Shown piece by piece: positions 11,055 through 23,500 of a stretch of 64,000 bases of DNA (its first letter is position 1; every line of letters begins with the position of its first letter). The stretch is taken from positions 502,101 through 566,100 of the forward strand of contig PDUO01000035.1 of NCBI GenBank assembly GCA_003008705.1. The letters are read 5' to 3'. Under the pieces are notes generated by a model. That model made no database searches and was not told where the DNA came from. It saw only the letters and a program-made list of their open reading frames with translations. The DNA comes from Pezicula radicicola. Lineage: Eukaryota > Ascomycota > Leotiomycetes > Helotiales > Dermateaceae. A program made the position numbers and the translations under genes.

Positions 11055-14003
11055 ATGCCGACTGGCTTGACCCGCTCTCCAGCTTCCTCTCCGGCTTTTC
11101 GAGGACTGCTTGCGAGTCGCTGGAAAGCGCGTCTTCCTTATCGACTACGTCTCTTCAATGCGAGATCCTCACAATCCACATACGCTACGATCGCTGAAGC
11201 CATGTTGCAAAAGGCCGTGACTGCTGCAGCTCCGCCTCCGCCGCCGAAGAATAATCTAGCCAAGACATTGTTTCCCTCAAGTAGCCCCGCACATGATGGA
11301 AATATTGAAGAGCACCTCAAGAAGGCCCGCCAATCTATTGGCGGCTTTGCTGGAGTCTCAAATAGAGTGAACCCTTCAAATCCTCTGCGCGGCAGCTCAG
11401 CAAATGTCAAGTTACCTTTCAAGAGATCCGATACCTTCTCGTCTACCAATACATCTTCCAATTCATCTGCCAATTCAAGCCACCGGACTTCGACATCCTC
11501 AATCTACCGCCCTTCCACCTCGGGACTCTCCTCAGTATTGAACAAGCCGGATGCATTTCAAAACACACCAGACACAGTCTTGTCACAAGAAACTCCACCA
11601 TCGTCGAAAGTAGTGCACGCTGCAGTTGAGTTCGACGAGAACGATTTCGACGACGACGACGATATTGATTTGGATATGGATTACGAGCTGCCTTCAACTA
11701 AGTCCATGCAACCTCCACCAAAACCTGCAAGAAGGTCAGATATTTCTGAATTTGCATACAATTCCAACCCTTCTACTGAACAACCTAGTCCACAACTCCC
11801 GCAACGTACAGTGAACGCTAAATCGACCTCATATAATCCTACAAGCAGTGCTCAGACTTGGTCGTCTTCACCCCAATCTCATTACAAGTCACCTCCAGGG
11901 GCTGCGCTGCGACGCCAGCGGGAGGCTTCAACGCAAGCTTCTGCGATAGACCTTACTCAAGACGACGACATAAACCCACGACCCGCCAAGCGCAGAACCC
12001 TACCATGGATGCAGGAAGAAGCAGAGAAGGAAGAAGTATTGGCGAGGAACGAAGAAAAAGAAGAACTCAAGGCCGCACGAGCAACTTCGCGTGCTTCGCC
12101 CACTGGAGACGGGCGTATTTCTAAGTTTAAGCGTGAAGAGTTAACGCCAGCTTCGAAAGAGAAACACATGCCATGGAACACAACTGCTAGTGCCATAAAA
12201 GACCAGCAAAGACTCTTCAAAGAGAAGCAGTCCAAGGCCAAGAAGGATGTTGTTACCGCTGGCCATGCCATGACATCTCACAGTAGTAGAAGGGCCGCTC
12301 CCATACAACTGAGTGACGAGCAAACAAGGGTTCTAGAACTAGTCGTCAACCAAGGGAAGAGTGTTTTCTTTACCGGTTCTGCTGGAACTGGAAAATCAGT
12401 ATTGATGAGAGCAATTATTGATAAATTACGCAAAAAGTTCGTGCGGGAGCCCGATCGGGTTGCTGTTACTGCCTCTACAGGTCTGGCAGCTTGTAATATC
12501 GGTGGTGTGACGCTACATAGTTTTGGGGGCATAGGACTTGGCAAGGAAGATGTTGCGACTCTTGTGAAGAAGATCAAAAGAAATGCGAAAGCCAAGAACC
12601 GATGGCTACGTACTAAGATTCTGATCATTGACGAGATTTCTATGGTTGATGGAGATCTCTTTGACAAACTTGAGGGAATTGCGAGGGCGATGCGCAATAA
12701 TGGGCGACCTTTTGGTGGAATACAACTTGTTATTACGGGGGATTTTTTCCAGTTACCCCCTGTACCAGACCACGACAAGAAGGATCGAGCCGTCAAATTT
12801 GCATTTGATGCTGCAACATGGGGTACTTCCATCCACCACACTATTGGTCTTACAGAAGTCTTCCGTCAAAAGGATCCAGGTAAGTCGTGCTCCAAATTTT
12901 TAAATTTTTTTCATATTTCGTACTATGCTCACACAGTCTAGTTTTTGCCAACATGTTGAATGAGATGCGATTGGGCAGGATTACAGATGATACTATACTG
13001 GCATTCAAAAAGCTCAGCCGTCCAATCAATTACGAGGACTCCTTAGATGCAACCGAGCTGTTTGTTCTTCTTTATCATGGTTTGTCGACCGTACTGACAG
13101 TTTCACAGCTTCCCTACCAGATACGAAGTCGAGAACTCGAATGCCACGAGGATGCGAGGTCTGCATGGAAAGAGCTACGTTTTCACAGCGAAAGATGGCG
13201 GCACAGTGAAGGATGAAAAAATGCTCGACAAACTGCTTTCGAACATGATGGCCCCTAAGACTATCGAGCTGAAGAAAGGAGCTCAAGTAATGCTAATCAA
13301 GAATATGGACGAGATGCTGGTCAACGGTTCTCTTGGAAAGGTGACAGCTTTTATGAGCGAGAAGTCATTCGACATCTTCGCTAATACCTATAATGACAAT
13401 CCGGATATTCTTGACTCCAACATACCGGACGAAGCTTTAGACGATGAGTCGCTTGAACAGCGTCAGCGGTTCAACAATCTCAAGGCGAGGGATCGTCTTG
13501 ATACAGGGGCTCTATATCCTCTAGTGGAATTTGCTATTGCAGATGGGACCCGCAGGTCCATCCTTGTTCAGCCAGAGGACTGGAAAGTGGAGCTTCCAAA
13601 TGGTGAAGTCCAAGCCCAGCGGTCCCAACTTCCATTGATTCTTGCCTGGGCACTTTCAATTCATAAAGCTCAAGGACAGACCCTTGAGAGAGTGAAGATC
13701 GACTTGAAGAAGATCTTTGAGAAGGGCCAAGCGTATGTCGCACTTAGTCGAGCGACAAGCCAGGCCGGTCTCGAGGTTAAGAACTTTGACAAATCGAAAG
13801 TCATGGCTCACCCGCGCGTTGGTCAGTTCTACAGCAGCCTGTATAGTGTCAACAAGGCGCTGGAACACCCAAAAGTTGCGGCTCCCGCTGTCCTAGCACC
13901 AAAGACGACAAAAGTAGAGGAGCCTTCAATGAGTAATATGGTCCAACCACGCGGCACTATGTTTGATGACGATGAAGAAGAGGCCATGGCTGCATTCGGC
14001 TGA
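11055..14003 (+). CDS. pif1: PIF1-family 5'-3' DNA helicase
   Basis: The model has three exons: 11055-12879, 12942-13059 and 13109-14003, giving 945 aa in frame. After a disordered, Ser/Pro-rich N-half come the SF1B motifs: Walker A GSAGTGKS (about residue 441), [14 protein letters not shown] (about 524), the PIF1-typical [24 protein letters not shown], the QVMLIKN segment, [11 protein letters not shown] and [10 protein letters not shown] near the C-end. Family members unwind DNA 5'-3', resolve G-quadruplexes, act in Okazaki-fragment processing and restrain telomerase. They also maintain mitochondrial DNA. The first 48 residues are Arg-rich and nearly free of acids, like a mitochondrial presequence. 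A second in-frame ATG lies at 11202, so two isoforms are plausible. Intron 1 ends at TCTAG rather than the earlier CACAG, since only TCTAG restores PVFANML. Confidence 0.96.
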
Positions 14004-14735
14004 AGGGGTTAGGATTAGGGTTATGCAACATACCTGTTACTTGCATTGGGCTTGCGTAGTCGCGTTTTTATGGAATTACTAGAGTCTTTGGTCAACAATA
14101 GACATTGTAGAAGCAGATATGTCGGTACGGTATGTCTATCGGGAACGGTATGGTCTAGACTACTGCCAATGAATATTCAATGGTTGATGTTATATAGAGT
14201 ATCGAATTAGGTTCGTTAGCTAAACATAGATAATTGCCAATAGCTGGTAGTTGGCCATTAAACTAAATGGGGACTCGAGTTTGGTCTGCCGTTCCTGAGT
14301 TTAACTCAATTATTTATTACTTGGAGTCGCGTAACTGCTTCCAAATTCTTGTCATGGCTATACTTGTCACGTGAAATAATTAGGTCGCTTAGGTAGCGCA
14401 ACCCGAGTACTCGTATCGATAAGCTTAGTTTTGCGCGACAACTTCGCCAGCTCGTCTCGAAAATTAACTCCGGCCCTGGCGCACGCGACTTCTTCCTGTC
14501 ACATTCTCACTTCATCTTCAGAACCCTCGGATTATTGACAGTCTGTCATTCTCTCTCTCTCTCTCCCTTACTCAGCCTCTTCGAATTCACCACGCGCACA
14601 TTCCCCCTCAACTGTCGGCATTGTAGTTTCACTCTTAGCAAGCTGCTTCAGGAAGTCTGTCCGCATTCTCAACCACTTATTTCACAAAACTCCGTTGGGT
14701 TTTGGATCGTGGGCATCACATTTACGGAAACCAGC
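14004..14735. other. Intergenic region between PIF1 and EDC3
   Basis: It starts with a short telomere-like run just after the PIF1 stop (14005-14022). AT-rich DNA follows, then a CT-rich segment (14540-14600) that is probably the EDC3 promoter and leader. An upstream in-frame extension of EDC3 from 14535 is open but looks like leader. Confidence 0.5.
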
Positions 14736-16914
14736 ATGGCATCTGCATTCATTGGGCTCACCATGCTGGTGACGCTCAATTCACCCCCAGGCGCTCAATT
14801 GCGTGGAACTGTCAGCAGTGTTGAGCCTGGACAAAGCTTAACTCTTCGCAATGGTAACACTTCTACTTTCTTCTTTCTTATGCCTACAAGTAAGTGCTAA
14901 TTCAACGCGATTCAATAGTTACAAATCCAAAAAATGGAATGTATTTGCCGGAGTTCACGATTCGAGCAGTTGAAATCACTGAACTGGTCGAAGACAACAG
15001 CGAGAACATCGCCCCAGTAGCCGCTACTCCCCCTCCAGATCTATTACCCCAGAAGAAAAAGACATTCGAGGATCCCGCGATTCTTAGTATGGGCAGACGG
15101 CCTACACCCTCTCAGGCCATGTCTAGGAGTGGATCGGCGCGGACTGCGCGAGCACCTGAGGAGCTGGCTGCAGGAGCCAACCCACCTCCCAATGTGGTCG
15201 AAATAATGCGGAGGACGACGCTGCAAGAAAAGCCAGCAGCTGTGCCCCTCCAGATTCCCGATGAACCCGATACGGCAACCGAAATACTGCCAGAACTACC
15301 TCTCGCGAAGACCAGAAACGGTGCGAAGAGCAGAAGGAAGAAGGGCCGTAATGCTAAAATTGAAGACTCAGCACGGGATCCAGAAGTAACCCCTGCAAAG
15401 GAAACTACTAAATCCAAGGGCTGGAGACAAACACCGCTACTGGAACCGAACCCTTCATTTCAGCCTTTCTCAACACTAAGGAGACAAAAGGGAAGGGCGT
15501 CTGGGAAGACAGAGGAGAATGGTTGGCAAACCGAAGATGCGACGGATGTTCAAGATATGGGAGACTTTGATTTTGCAAGTAGTCTCGCCAAGTTCGACAA
15601 GCAAACTGTGTTTCAACATTTACAAGAGGAGGATGGAATTGCTGCAGAAGACCGCTTGGTTGCACATAACAGACTACCAAAGTTTAAACCTGGTACTTCG
15701 CGTGGAAAGAATCTTCATCATACCGAGAATGTCCTCGACACGCCCAACGGCGCTGGCGCTAGCAAGGTCCATCATGAGCTTTGGACGAGCGAAGACGAGA
15801 CCAAAGAGCCTTTGGCAGGCACTGGGAGTGGGCGGCAATCACGGAGAGCGGAAAGTAGAGTGGCAATACACAGAAAGCCTACTTCTCGAAAGGGAAGCTC
15901 GGTGAAAGGTGCCTCGATCGTGGCACCACAGCCAACTCGTGCAAATACTGTAAGTTATATCTTGACTAGTTCCTTTAATTTTGCTAGACTTCGGGAGTGT
16001 TCACTAACCCATAACAGCTCAACAACATTACATCTAAATCCTCCTTCTTTCTCCGAGAATCTGACCGTCGTTGTGAGACAATATCCGCTCTCCAAATGCT
16101 CAATCTCGAGAACATTGCAGACAACGAAGTTGGCCTCTCAGAGGATATGATGAGTGAAAATGCCGGTCGTGGAATCGCGGAAGTTGCCATATCTGCACTG
16201 AACCCTGGTGTAAGCGGTCTAGTACAAGGCAAAACAACAACTCCACCAACAGTCGTCGTCTTCGCCGGTAATAATAAGAACGGGCTTCGAGCTGTTGCAG
16301 CAGGTAGACATCTCCGAAACCACGGTTTCAGTGTTATAACATGTGTTCTTGGTCTTGAGCGAGAGGCAGAGCTTCTTGTAGGCCTGAGACGTCAGTTGAA
16401 GGTATTCCGTGGCTTTGGTGGAAAGCTTGTGACCAAAAATGAGCTCCTGGAGCTTGTAAAGGCCCTTCCTTTACCTATTGACCTCATCATTGATGGTTTG
16501 CTTGGACTTACAATATCTTTCGAGGAATTAAGAACTGGAGACCAAGCAACGGTGTACGAACTTATCGAATGGGCCAACCGAAGCACCGCTTCCGTTCTCG
16601 CAATTGATGTACCAACTGGTATTGATCCCACAACGGGAAAAATTAATATTATTGATGGTAGACAGCTTTATATCCATTCAAAATATATTGTAGCAATGGG
16701 GGCACCAAAAAAGGGTCTACTCGAGGCCATGGCTTTAGGCGAAGGGGTTTCGAATGAAGATGGACTTGGCAAAGGCAAGGAGTGGCAATTATTTGTAGCC
16801 GATCTTGGACTTGGTACAGCTGTTTGGAAGAAAGCTGGAACTAAAATCCGGAGAGGTGTCGAGTTTGAGGGAAGCTGGGTTCTAGGCATGAGGTTTCAAC
16901 CTGGCTCAGAGTAA
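14736..16914 (+). CDS. edc3: Enhancer of mRNA decapping 3 (LSm-FDF-YjeF_N)
   Basis: The model has three exons: 14736-14853, 14919-15949 and 16018-16914, in frame, about 681 aa. The N-terminal LSm-like domain (MASAFIGLTMLVTLNSPPG..LRGTVSSVEPG, then GMYLPEFTIRAVEITELV, to about residue 75) identifies EDC3. A charged disordered linker follows, with an FDF motif (MGDFDFASSLAKFDK, about 250-265). The last 280 residues form a Rossmann-like YjeF_N dimerisation domain (VVVFAGNNKNGLRAVAAGRHL, AIDVPTGIDPTTG). EDC3 binds Dcp2 and Dcp1 through LSm, recruits the Dhh1 helicase through FDF, and scaffolds P-bodies. The start was chosen at 14736 because the LSm fold begins there. YjeF_N in EDC3 is usually a non-enzymatic scaffold, although NAXE-like residues are visible. 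Confidence 0.95.
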
Positions 16915-17808
16915 TGAGTGACGAGCGATTACGGCAGGCAATAGGCTGATGCAGCCTGGTTGCGGGTTTATGGATTTTTAGCGACGCGGCGTTCAAAAGG
17001 AGCGAAGGCTATGGACCTTATTGCTGCATTTTCAGGTACAGATTAGTTTGCTTACTCCACGAAGACGTTTTAGATGTTGATAAGTATTATGAAGCCTTTC
17101 GCACATGGTTTCAGTAATTATGGCGTGTTTTTCTCGGTACTCTGCTGTGCACATTCCTTGTCCTTTCTAAGTAACCCTCTAAGCAGACGTTGAAATGATA
17201 GTTTGCTTGTACTTGGCCAAACACAACATAGAGGGCTAGGTATTATTGAGCTGACATGGCTAGGGCCTTAGCAAAAATCTTGCCTATGTTTCCTATTCGT
17301 TCAAGGAGCTATTGATGTTATTACGAAAGGGAAGTACTCAATCAATTTATAACTTCTAACAACATCGCCTTTAGAAATGTAGGCCAACTGTCTACCCTTA
17401 TAAAAGTGCTTGTTCTTTAGCTCCTCTAGCTAGGATATATATACATATATCCTGTGTTTGCTTAATAATAACAAAATGAAAACACTGCGAAAATGCGAAG
17501 TGTTGATATCAATAACTGGATCCAGATAGTATAGTGTAAGAAAACTAGTGCAGATATAAAGCGCTAACTTGACTTAGTTAACTTAAGCTCTTGACGTGGC
17601 AGCACTTTACACCTCGCTCAGGCTTGTGTTCACTTTATTGTTGTATTAGATACGTCCATGATTGCACTTTAGTACTCTGTTTACTCTCTAATATTCCTAA
17701 AGCACTAACTTTTATCCCTCTCTGCGCTAAATGTAAGCTCTATTTTTTCCAGCAAAACGTTCATCCTTGTTCTCGTTCTTGTTCTCGCTCTCGTTCCTGG
17801 CCTTGCTC
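16915..17808. other. Intergenic region between convergent genes
   Basis: AT-rich. A near-perfect palindrome AGGATATATATACATATATCCT lies around 17434-17453 in the TA-rich part. No gene is seen. A Cys/Phe-rich open frame at 17591-17947 overlaps the F-box-like gene antisense and is rejected. Confidence 0.5.
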
Positions 17809-18705
17809 TCATTCTCGGCCTCGTTGCTCCGAAGGAGGAGGCAACTCAAGAACCTCCCGAATTTCCCTCTTAACATCCAACACCCTTACCGGTGTTTCCC
17901 CCTCCACCTCAGACAAAGTCCTGATCTTCTGTCTACCAGGCCTCTGAATACGGTCTTGAACTTCTGTAAAATATGCTTTGAGAGATTCAGTAGGAAGAAT
18001 CGGATGGTGATGTGGCTTGCACCAATCAAGCGTTTGTAAATATTTTGCCACTTTGTGACCTAAATCACTAATACAGTGGACTTTGTTTGTGTCCGTATCT
18101 TGACGTAAAAACCAAGTAGGCATTGTGGTTTCAGAGGGTATACCAGTAGAAAGCTGTAGAGTTTTGAGTCTATCGAATATGTGCATATAGATGAAGAGTT
18201 GAGAAGCCTCTACTATATCAACGGCTCCATTATAAGCATCTCTAGGTCCTTGTAGATCTAGTATTATATGTTGGATCCTACTGCAATTAATTGTACCGTC
18301 GAAGTATCGAATTAGCCTTTCACTTGTTCTCCTTCCTATTTTTCTATCCTCGTCACTTAGTAGTCCATCTTGTAGACCATGGAAGATTGATGGTGCTGAT
18401 GGTTTTGGTCCTTTCCATTCTACTATTCCATGAAAGATTGTAGTTTCTGGTTCGAAATATCCATATTTTCTGCTTGTTACTACTTCTCTTTTTGTAATGA
18501 GGCACGTAAGCCACGCCATGATATCTTCGTGAATTCTTTTGCTTGTGCGAAGTAGGGAGCTGAATTGATTTGTTTGGTGTGAGGTAATGCTTATTGTGCT
18601 GTTTCGATGTACTAATAGGTTGTATATCATGTATCGTATTTCGATGGGTAGGCTTATAAAGAGATCCCTTCGAAGTCTAATGATTGCTGGGACTTGAATT
18701 GACAT
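17809..18705 (-). CDS. F-box/2EXR-like hypothetical protein
   Basis: A single-exon minus-strand gene of 298 aa. Near the N-terminus the segment DLFISLPIEIRYMIYNLLV (about residues 14-32) followed by SSLLRTSKRIHEDI matches the LPxEIRxxIYxxLL...LLxTCRxI pattern. That pattern is very common in Pezizomycotina F-box-like proteins, which are thought to link substrates to SCF ubiquitin ligases or act as orphan fungal expansions. The middle contains IQHIILDL and a leucine-rich RLKTLQLSTG. The C-end is Arg/Glu-rich and degenerates into a repetitive GAGAACGAG-like DNA tract around 17770-17820. Moderate divergence suggests a fast-evolving family. The specific substrate is unknown. Confidence 0.75.
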   Translation of the reverse strand: MSIQVPAIIRLRRDLFISLPIEIRYMIYNLLVHRNSTISITSHQTNQFSSLLRTSKRIHEDIMAWLTCLITKREVVTSRKYGYFEPETTIFHGIVEWKGPKPSAPSIFHGLQDGLLSDEDRKIGRRTSERLIRYFDGTINCSRIQHIILDLQGPRDAYNGAVDIVEASQLFIYMHIFDRLKTLQLSTGIPSETTMPTWFLRQDTDTNKVHCISDLGHKVAKYLQTLDWCKPHHHPILPTESLKAYFTEVQDRIQRPGRQKIRTLSEVEGETPVRVLDVKREIREVLELPPPSEQRGRE

Positions 18706-20583
18706 TCTTCGTATTATAAGTCGACATATAGTACCGGATTGGCCGTTCGCATCACTTAAATGGCCAGAAAGAATTCGAAATTGAAGTTCTAGAGTTTTGG
18801 TTCTTTATCTTTCGATTTGTGTTATGTTACTACTGTAGTTTGATTAGGAAATGATCCATATTTTTATACGATTCGGAAATATTTTGCACTACTGTATGAA
18901 CTAGGGCTAAAAGAACTTTCCTGGATTTTACTAAGATACCTACTGATACCGGCTAATACTCCAAACTGCAACCGGAGGGGCAAAAATATCTTATCTCTAT
19001 GAGAAGGACCTTGAACTGAACTGAAATTGAGACTGGTGTTTGGTCTTAAAGGCAGATGGGCACATATATTGTGATCTATTAGGCGAGGGGGTTTTATGGG
19101 GGGCATGGAAGGAGTATTATACAAACAGAGCTCCAAGGAATAGGCTCTTAGGGGGGAAATAAAGGCTTCATTGGCTCTTTTTCTCTATCTCTAAATGGTG
19201 ACGAGATAGCGCTTAGGGGGCTAAAACAGTATGGTAGAAAATGAAAATGAAATTGAGAATTGGACTGACTAAAGTCCCTTGGACTATCTACTAGTCTACC
19301 AAATTAAATAGTACGTTTGACATGCTAGACGTGGTGGAAATAAGTTCAAAGTCATTCTTCGAGGTACAAATTACAAAATGATGGCAGAACCTTTTATCCT
19401 TCCTCGCTAAAGCTGCTCGGTAAAATTTCGACAGTCACTGCAAACTCAGCGACGATTTCATTGGTATTAGAAATTATGAAAGTAATCTCCTATATCTATG
19501 TAGTTAGTACATCTCGTGCTTATACTAAGCCGAAGGCACTAATAAGTGTAATATTGAAAACCGCAGCAGTAGGAGCGATGCTGGATTATCTAGCATACCT
19601 TTTAAAGTAGACTAAATTTGGAGGCACTACCTCTCACCTTATAGAAGATTTTCACTGGCTAGATAGTAGAGTTATTATAAGCTTGCCTTGCAAGATATAT
19701 GCACTCCAGAAAGGAATTTATAATGTTCGATGGTCGCTTAAATAAACCCTCCTCTATAAGAAGTAGATAATGATAAGTACTACTCATTGCGCAATTGTAA
19801 ACCTAGAGCCAAGTTCCTATAAGGAACCGAAAAGATAGATACCTCGTTGTTTCTGAAATAAATTGGGGTTGTATTATAGGAGTGTAAAGAACTATTTTTG
19901 GTATAGGATATCGAGACTACTCCCTAATAGGAAAGACATATTGCAATTCTTTCCGCGCCTTCTGCTGGCTACTCTTGGGATGCATCTATATGCTGAATGA
20001 TTTAAAGGCTTTATGAGAGGGAGTTGAAAGCTCGTAAGAGGTTGAGCACTAAGTGGACTCCGTTATATTTCTTCCTCTATTGGACTTGTCCCACTTCTGA
20101 CAAAATGCAAACTTAAGATTGAAATCACAAATCATAATGTTCATTTAGGCTCGCAAATGTTTAATGAATCAAAAACCACGGACCATTAATTTATTTAAAT
20201 CCTACTCCTATCCTTAAAACACCACTTTGCTATGCACTATATAGTCTTCTGCATTTTGCACACACGCTTCGAAAAAATGAAACCAAACCACACAGTAGCA
20301 GCTTGCCACCAAATAAATATTCAACACAACACAGAAAGGAGTAAATGCAAGAAGTGGTATCATATTTTGTCCGCCGCTTGCAAAGGGAAAAGATGATCAA
20401 ACAAATAACCTCCTACAATGCAGCTTGGTGTAAAAAGAGAGCTTTATGTCGTCTGTCGTCGAATGAGTGCGTACTAGTAAGAGGAACGTAAAGTATAAAC
20501 AAGAATTAGTGTCGCAGAGTTGAATGTACAGGAGATATTGGTGGAGATCGAGAGTGTGCACGGCAAGAGAGGCAGAGATACGT
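18706..20583. other. AT-rich intergenic DNA
   Basis: About 1.9 kb with no supported gene. Short frames at 18864-19136 are not convincing. The TA-rich composition with many TA dinucleotides could reflect decayed repeats, but no element end is visible. Confidence 0.5.
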
Positions 20584-23500
20584 TCATTGGGTAGTCCACA
20601 AGCGGTGTGCATCCTGGAGGACTGGGGAAGAATAATTAGCATAATTGTTAGAGATATACATTAGGAGAGCACGACATACCTCTCAATACTCTCGCCTGAC
20701 CAGCCCGATCTTCGCAGGCAATCTGTAGCCCGCTACCTTCAAGGAAGTCCAAAACAACACTGTTTGGCAACTCTTGCATTTCCATTTCTGGAATAGCTGG
20801 GGTGCTAAATTCGCTCAGGTGAAATCGGCGCGTAGTGGCCTTGTCTCCAACTTTGTGAGCAGAGAGTGCTGGAGCTAGTACAAGGAAACCTTGGGAATCA
20901 AGGCCCATGGAACGACGTTTCCATAGTAGAGTATCAGGAAATTGGACGTTGACATCGCCAACGTCAGAGAGCGTGGGTGTCATGACCATAGAGGTTTGAG
21001 ACGGAAAAACGGAGGAAATTATGGATCGTGTGTCGATATCGTGAGATTCAGGTTCAGGGTCTTCCCGAACTGTGGGGGAAATGACGTGACTAATATTGTT
21101 ACGGCCTTTAGAAAGTGAAGAGGACATCCGTCGAATCATACGGCTGGCGCGGTTAGGTTTCTTGTCGGATTTATCTTCAACAGAAGATGAAGAGTTCGCT
21201 GTGGGTGGTGGAGAAATGGTTGGGCTAGAGACAGATTTGCCACTTTTAATTGACATAGGTTTATGAAAAGCAGGGGATGCGTGAGCAGAAGGTGGTCGTG
21301 AAGGCGATTTCATTGCCTTTTCTGGGGAGGAAGGTTCGAGGGTGATGGATCGACGGCGCTCAGAGAGAGATTTCCTCCCCTCGTTGATAAGGTCTTTTAC
21401 TACAGTAATGGAAGACCGGCGCTCTTTCTTCGATTCTTTTGACAATCTTCGCTCTTGAATTGTCTCCTTGTGAGCTACAGCCTCAGTGGCAATAGCCTTT
21501 TGGTGATCAATTACTAGAGGCGATTGCTTGAAATCAAGAGGAGCGTAGTCAAGAGGATCTTTACCAACTTCAGGTTTTTGTGGGTACGGCTGATTTGGAT
21601 CCCGAATAATACGTGCGGTGACAGAGATAGATTCGGGACGAGCGCGGCCAGGAGACGAACTCGAGGGCAAGGGGGAACTTTTAAAGGCATCCAGTCGATT
21701 CTGAACAGAGCCTGACCTCTCCCGTAGCTTAAAAGCCTCGGGAGATGATTCTCGGGAGTTGCCAGGAGAATTCTTCGTCAGTGAGTTTGCCCTTTCTGCG
21801 ATTGATGGAGATCGAGAGACGGGACGAACAACACTTTTGCGGACTGAAAAGAAAGCCGGCGTAGAACCAGGAGGCGGGCCGCTAGTTCCTGGGGCTGGAG
21901 TTGAACCGGGCGCGGAGCTTTGCAACTGCTCCAATGCCTTGATTCTCTGTGCAATACCACCACCAAGATTCACCTTCTTGGCCATAGGCGCGGAAGGTTG
22001 TTGGCTGATGCGATTCAAGTAGGCCGATGCGGATACTGACCTAGTTGATGCGGATGTGTCTGGAGCTGCTAACATTTCGGACTTCGTGCTAGTCTTCCGT
22101 CCAAGAGGATTGGAGAAAGCACGAGAGAACCGGTTCCCCTCCTTCTTGATTGGACTTGAACTTGGGGGGAAGACAGGGCTAAGAGGAGACTTAGAGACAG
22201 ATATCGGCTTCGCATCTTCGATAACAGCCGACTGGAGCTCATCCATGAGCTCATCGTCAGATGAAAAATTTGCTTCTGAAGTTCCACCACTCCTATCAGA
22301 GACTTCTAAGTCAGTCCGGATTGGCTCTATAAGTCCTCTTCGCTTGGACTTTTTTCTGGACAGACCTCCATTATCTGTACTGTCTTCTGGGTGCGAAGAA
22401 ATGCTGCCAACAGATGATGTAGGTTTCAAAGTAGCTTGACTCTCTGACGTTGTTAGGGGGTCTGCTGTGACTGCATCAGTACCACCGCCTGCGTTGATAT
22501 CTTGCGTCACGAATTTTGACCTAAGAGTGGGACTTTCTTGGTTGTTGGATGCGGGCACTGGTTCTGTAGTGATTGTAGGTATGTCGTTGGCTGCCTTAAG
22601 CTCCGGCATAGAGGACTTCGACTTTGGAATCTTCGTCTCCCGAGATTCTGTTTTTACCTCACTTGCTTCCGCCACGACTGCATCTGAAGAAATGGCACCT
22701 TCAGATGATTTACCTTCATCTTTTTCAGTCTCAGAGACCGACTTTTCGGCAGCAGCAGCAGCGGCTTCCATTTCCGCTTTAATCGCTGCATTGATTTTGG
22801 CTATCTCAGCTCTGACTTCGGCGTCGGCATCCTCGGGTGCTACTGTCTTTTTCTCCTCTTTTGGAGGAACACTTTCAACAGTTCTGGGCTCCCTCTGATG
22901 TTCGGGAACGGGCACAGCTATTGAAAATGGGGGAGGCTCGTATGTCACGGCTTGAAGTTGAGGTAAATTGGTATTGGCTTCCGCCTTGATGCCCTGATCT
23001 GCCTCCTTTGCAACGGGGACTGGATCAACCAGAATTCTGTGTTCCACTTTGGCAATGGTTGGAGTTTCTTGGACCGTCTCGCTATCTGCTGATTCTGTAG
23101 GTTGGGCCTGAACAACTTTCTCCCCGCCAGTCTCTTCGATCGGTTTACTCGCTGCGTAGACGGTCTCATCTGTCGATTCGGAAATAGAGGAGGCTCGTGT
23201 CGACTCTGCCTTACTAGAGGGTCCAACAGGTGATGTTGGATATGAGTCTGTTCTTGTCGCATCCGACTCGTCGGTCTTGTTCGCGGAAGCAGCATCGAAT
23301 GCAATCGCAGAGTCGTCTAACATATCTGGCGTCTTAGGAACATCTTGAGGAGCTTCCATAGGTTCTGGCTTTCCGGGCATGGCAGTGGGGGCCTTAGCAA
23401 TCTCGTTGGCAGTTGATGAAGTTTCAGTGGTGCTGGTGGTGGTGATGGTAGGTGTGCTGCTCTTTTGTTTCTTCCGGAGCTCCAGCGCTTTCATTAATCG

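Noticed and set aside
12928..12941. Earlier CACAG acceptor for PIF1 intron 1
   Set aside because: Only the TCTAG acceptor at 12941 restores PVFANML and the downstream frame.
14535..14735. Upstream extension of EDC3
   Set aside because: The LSm domain begins at MASAFIGL (14736). The upstream codons are CT-rich leader.
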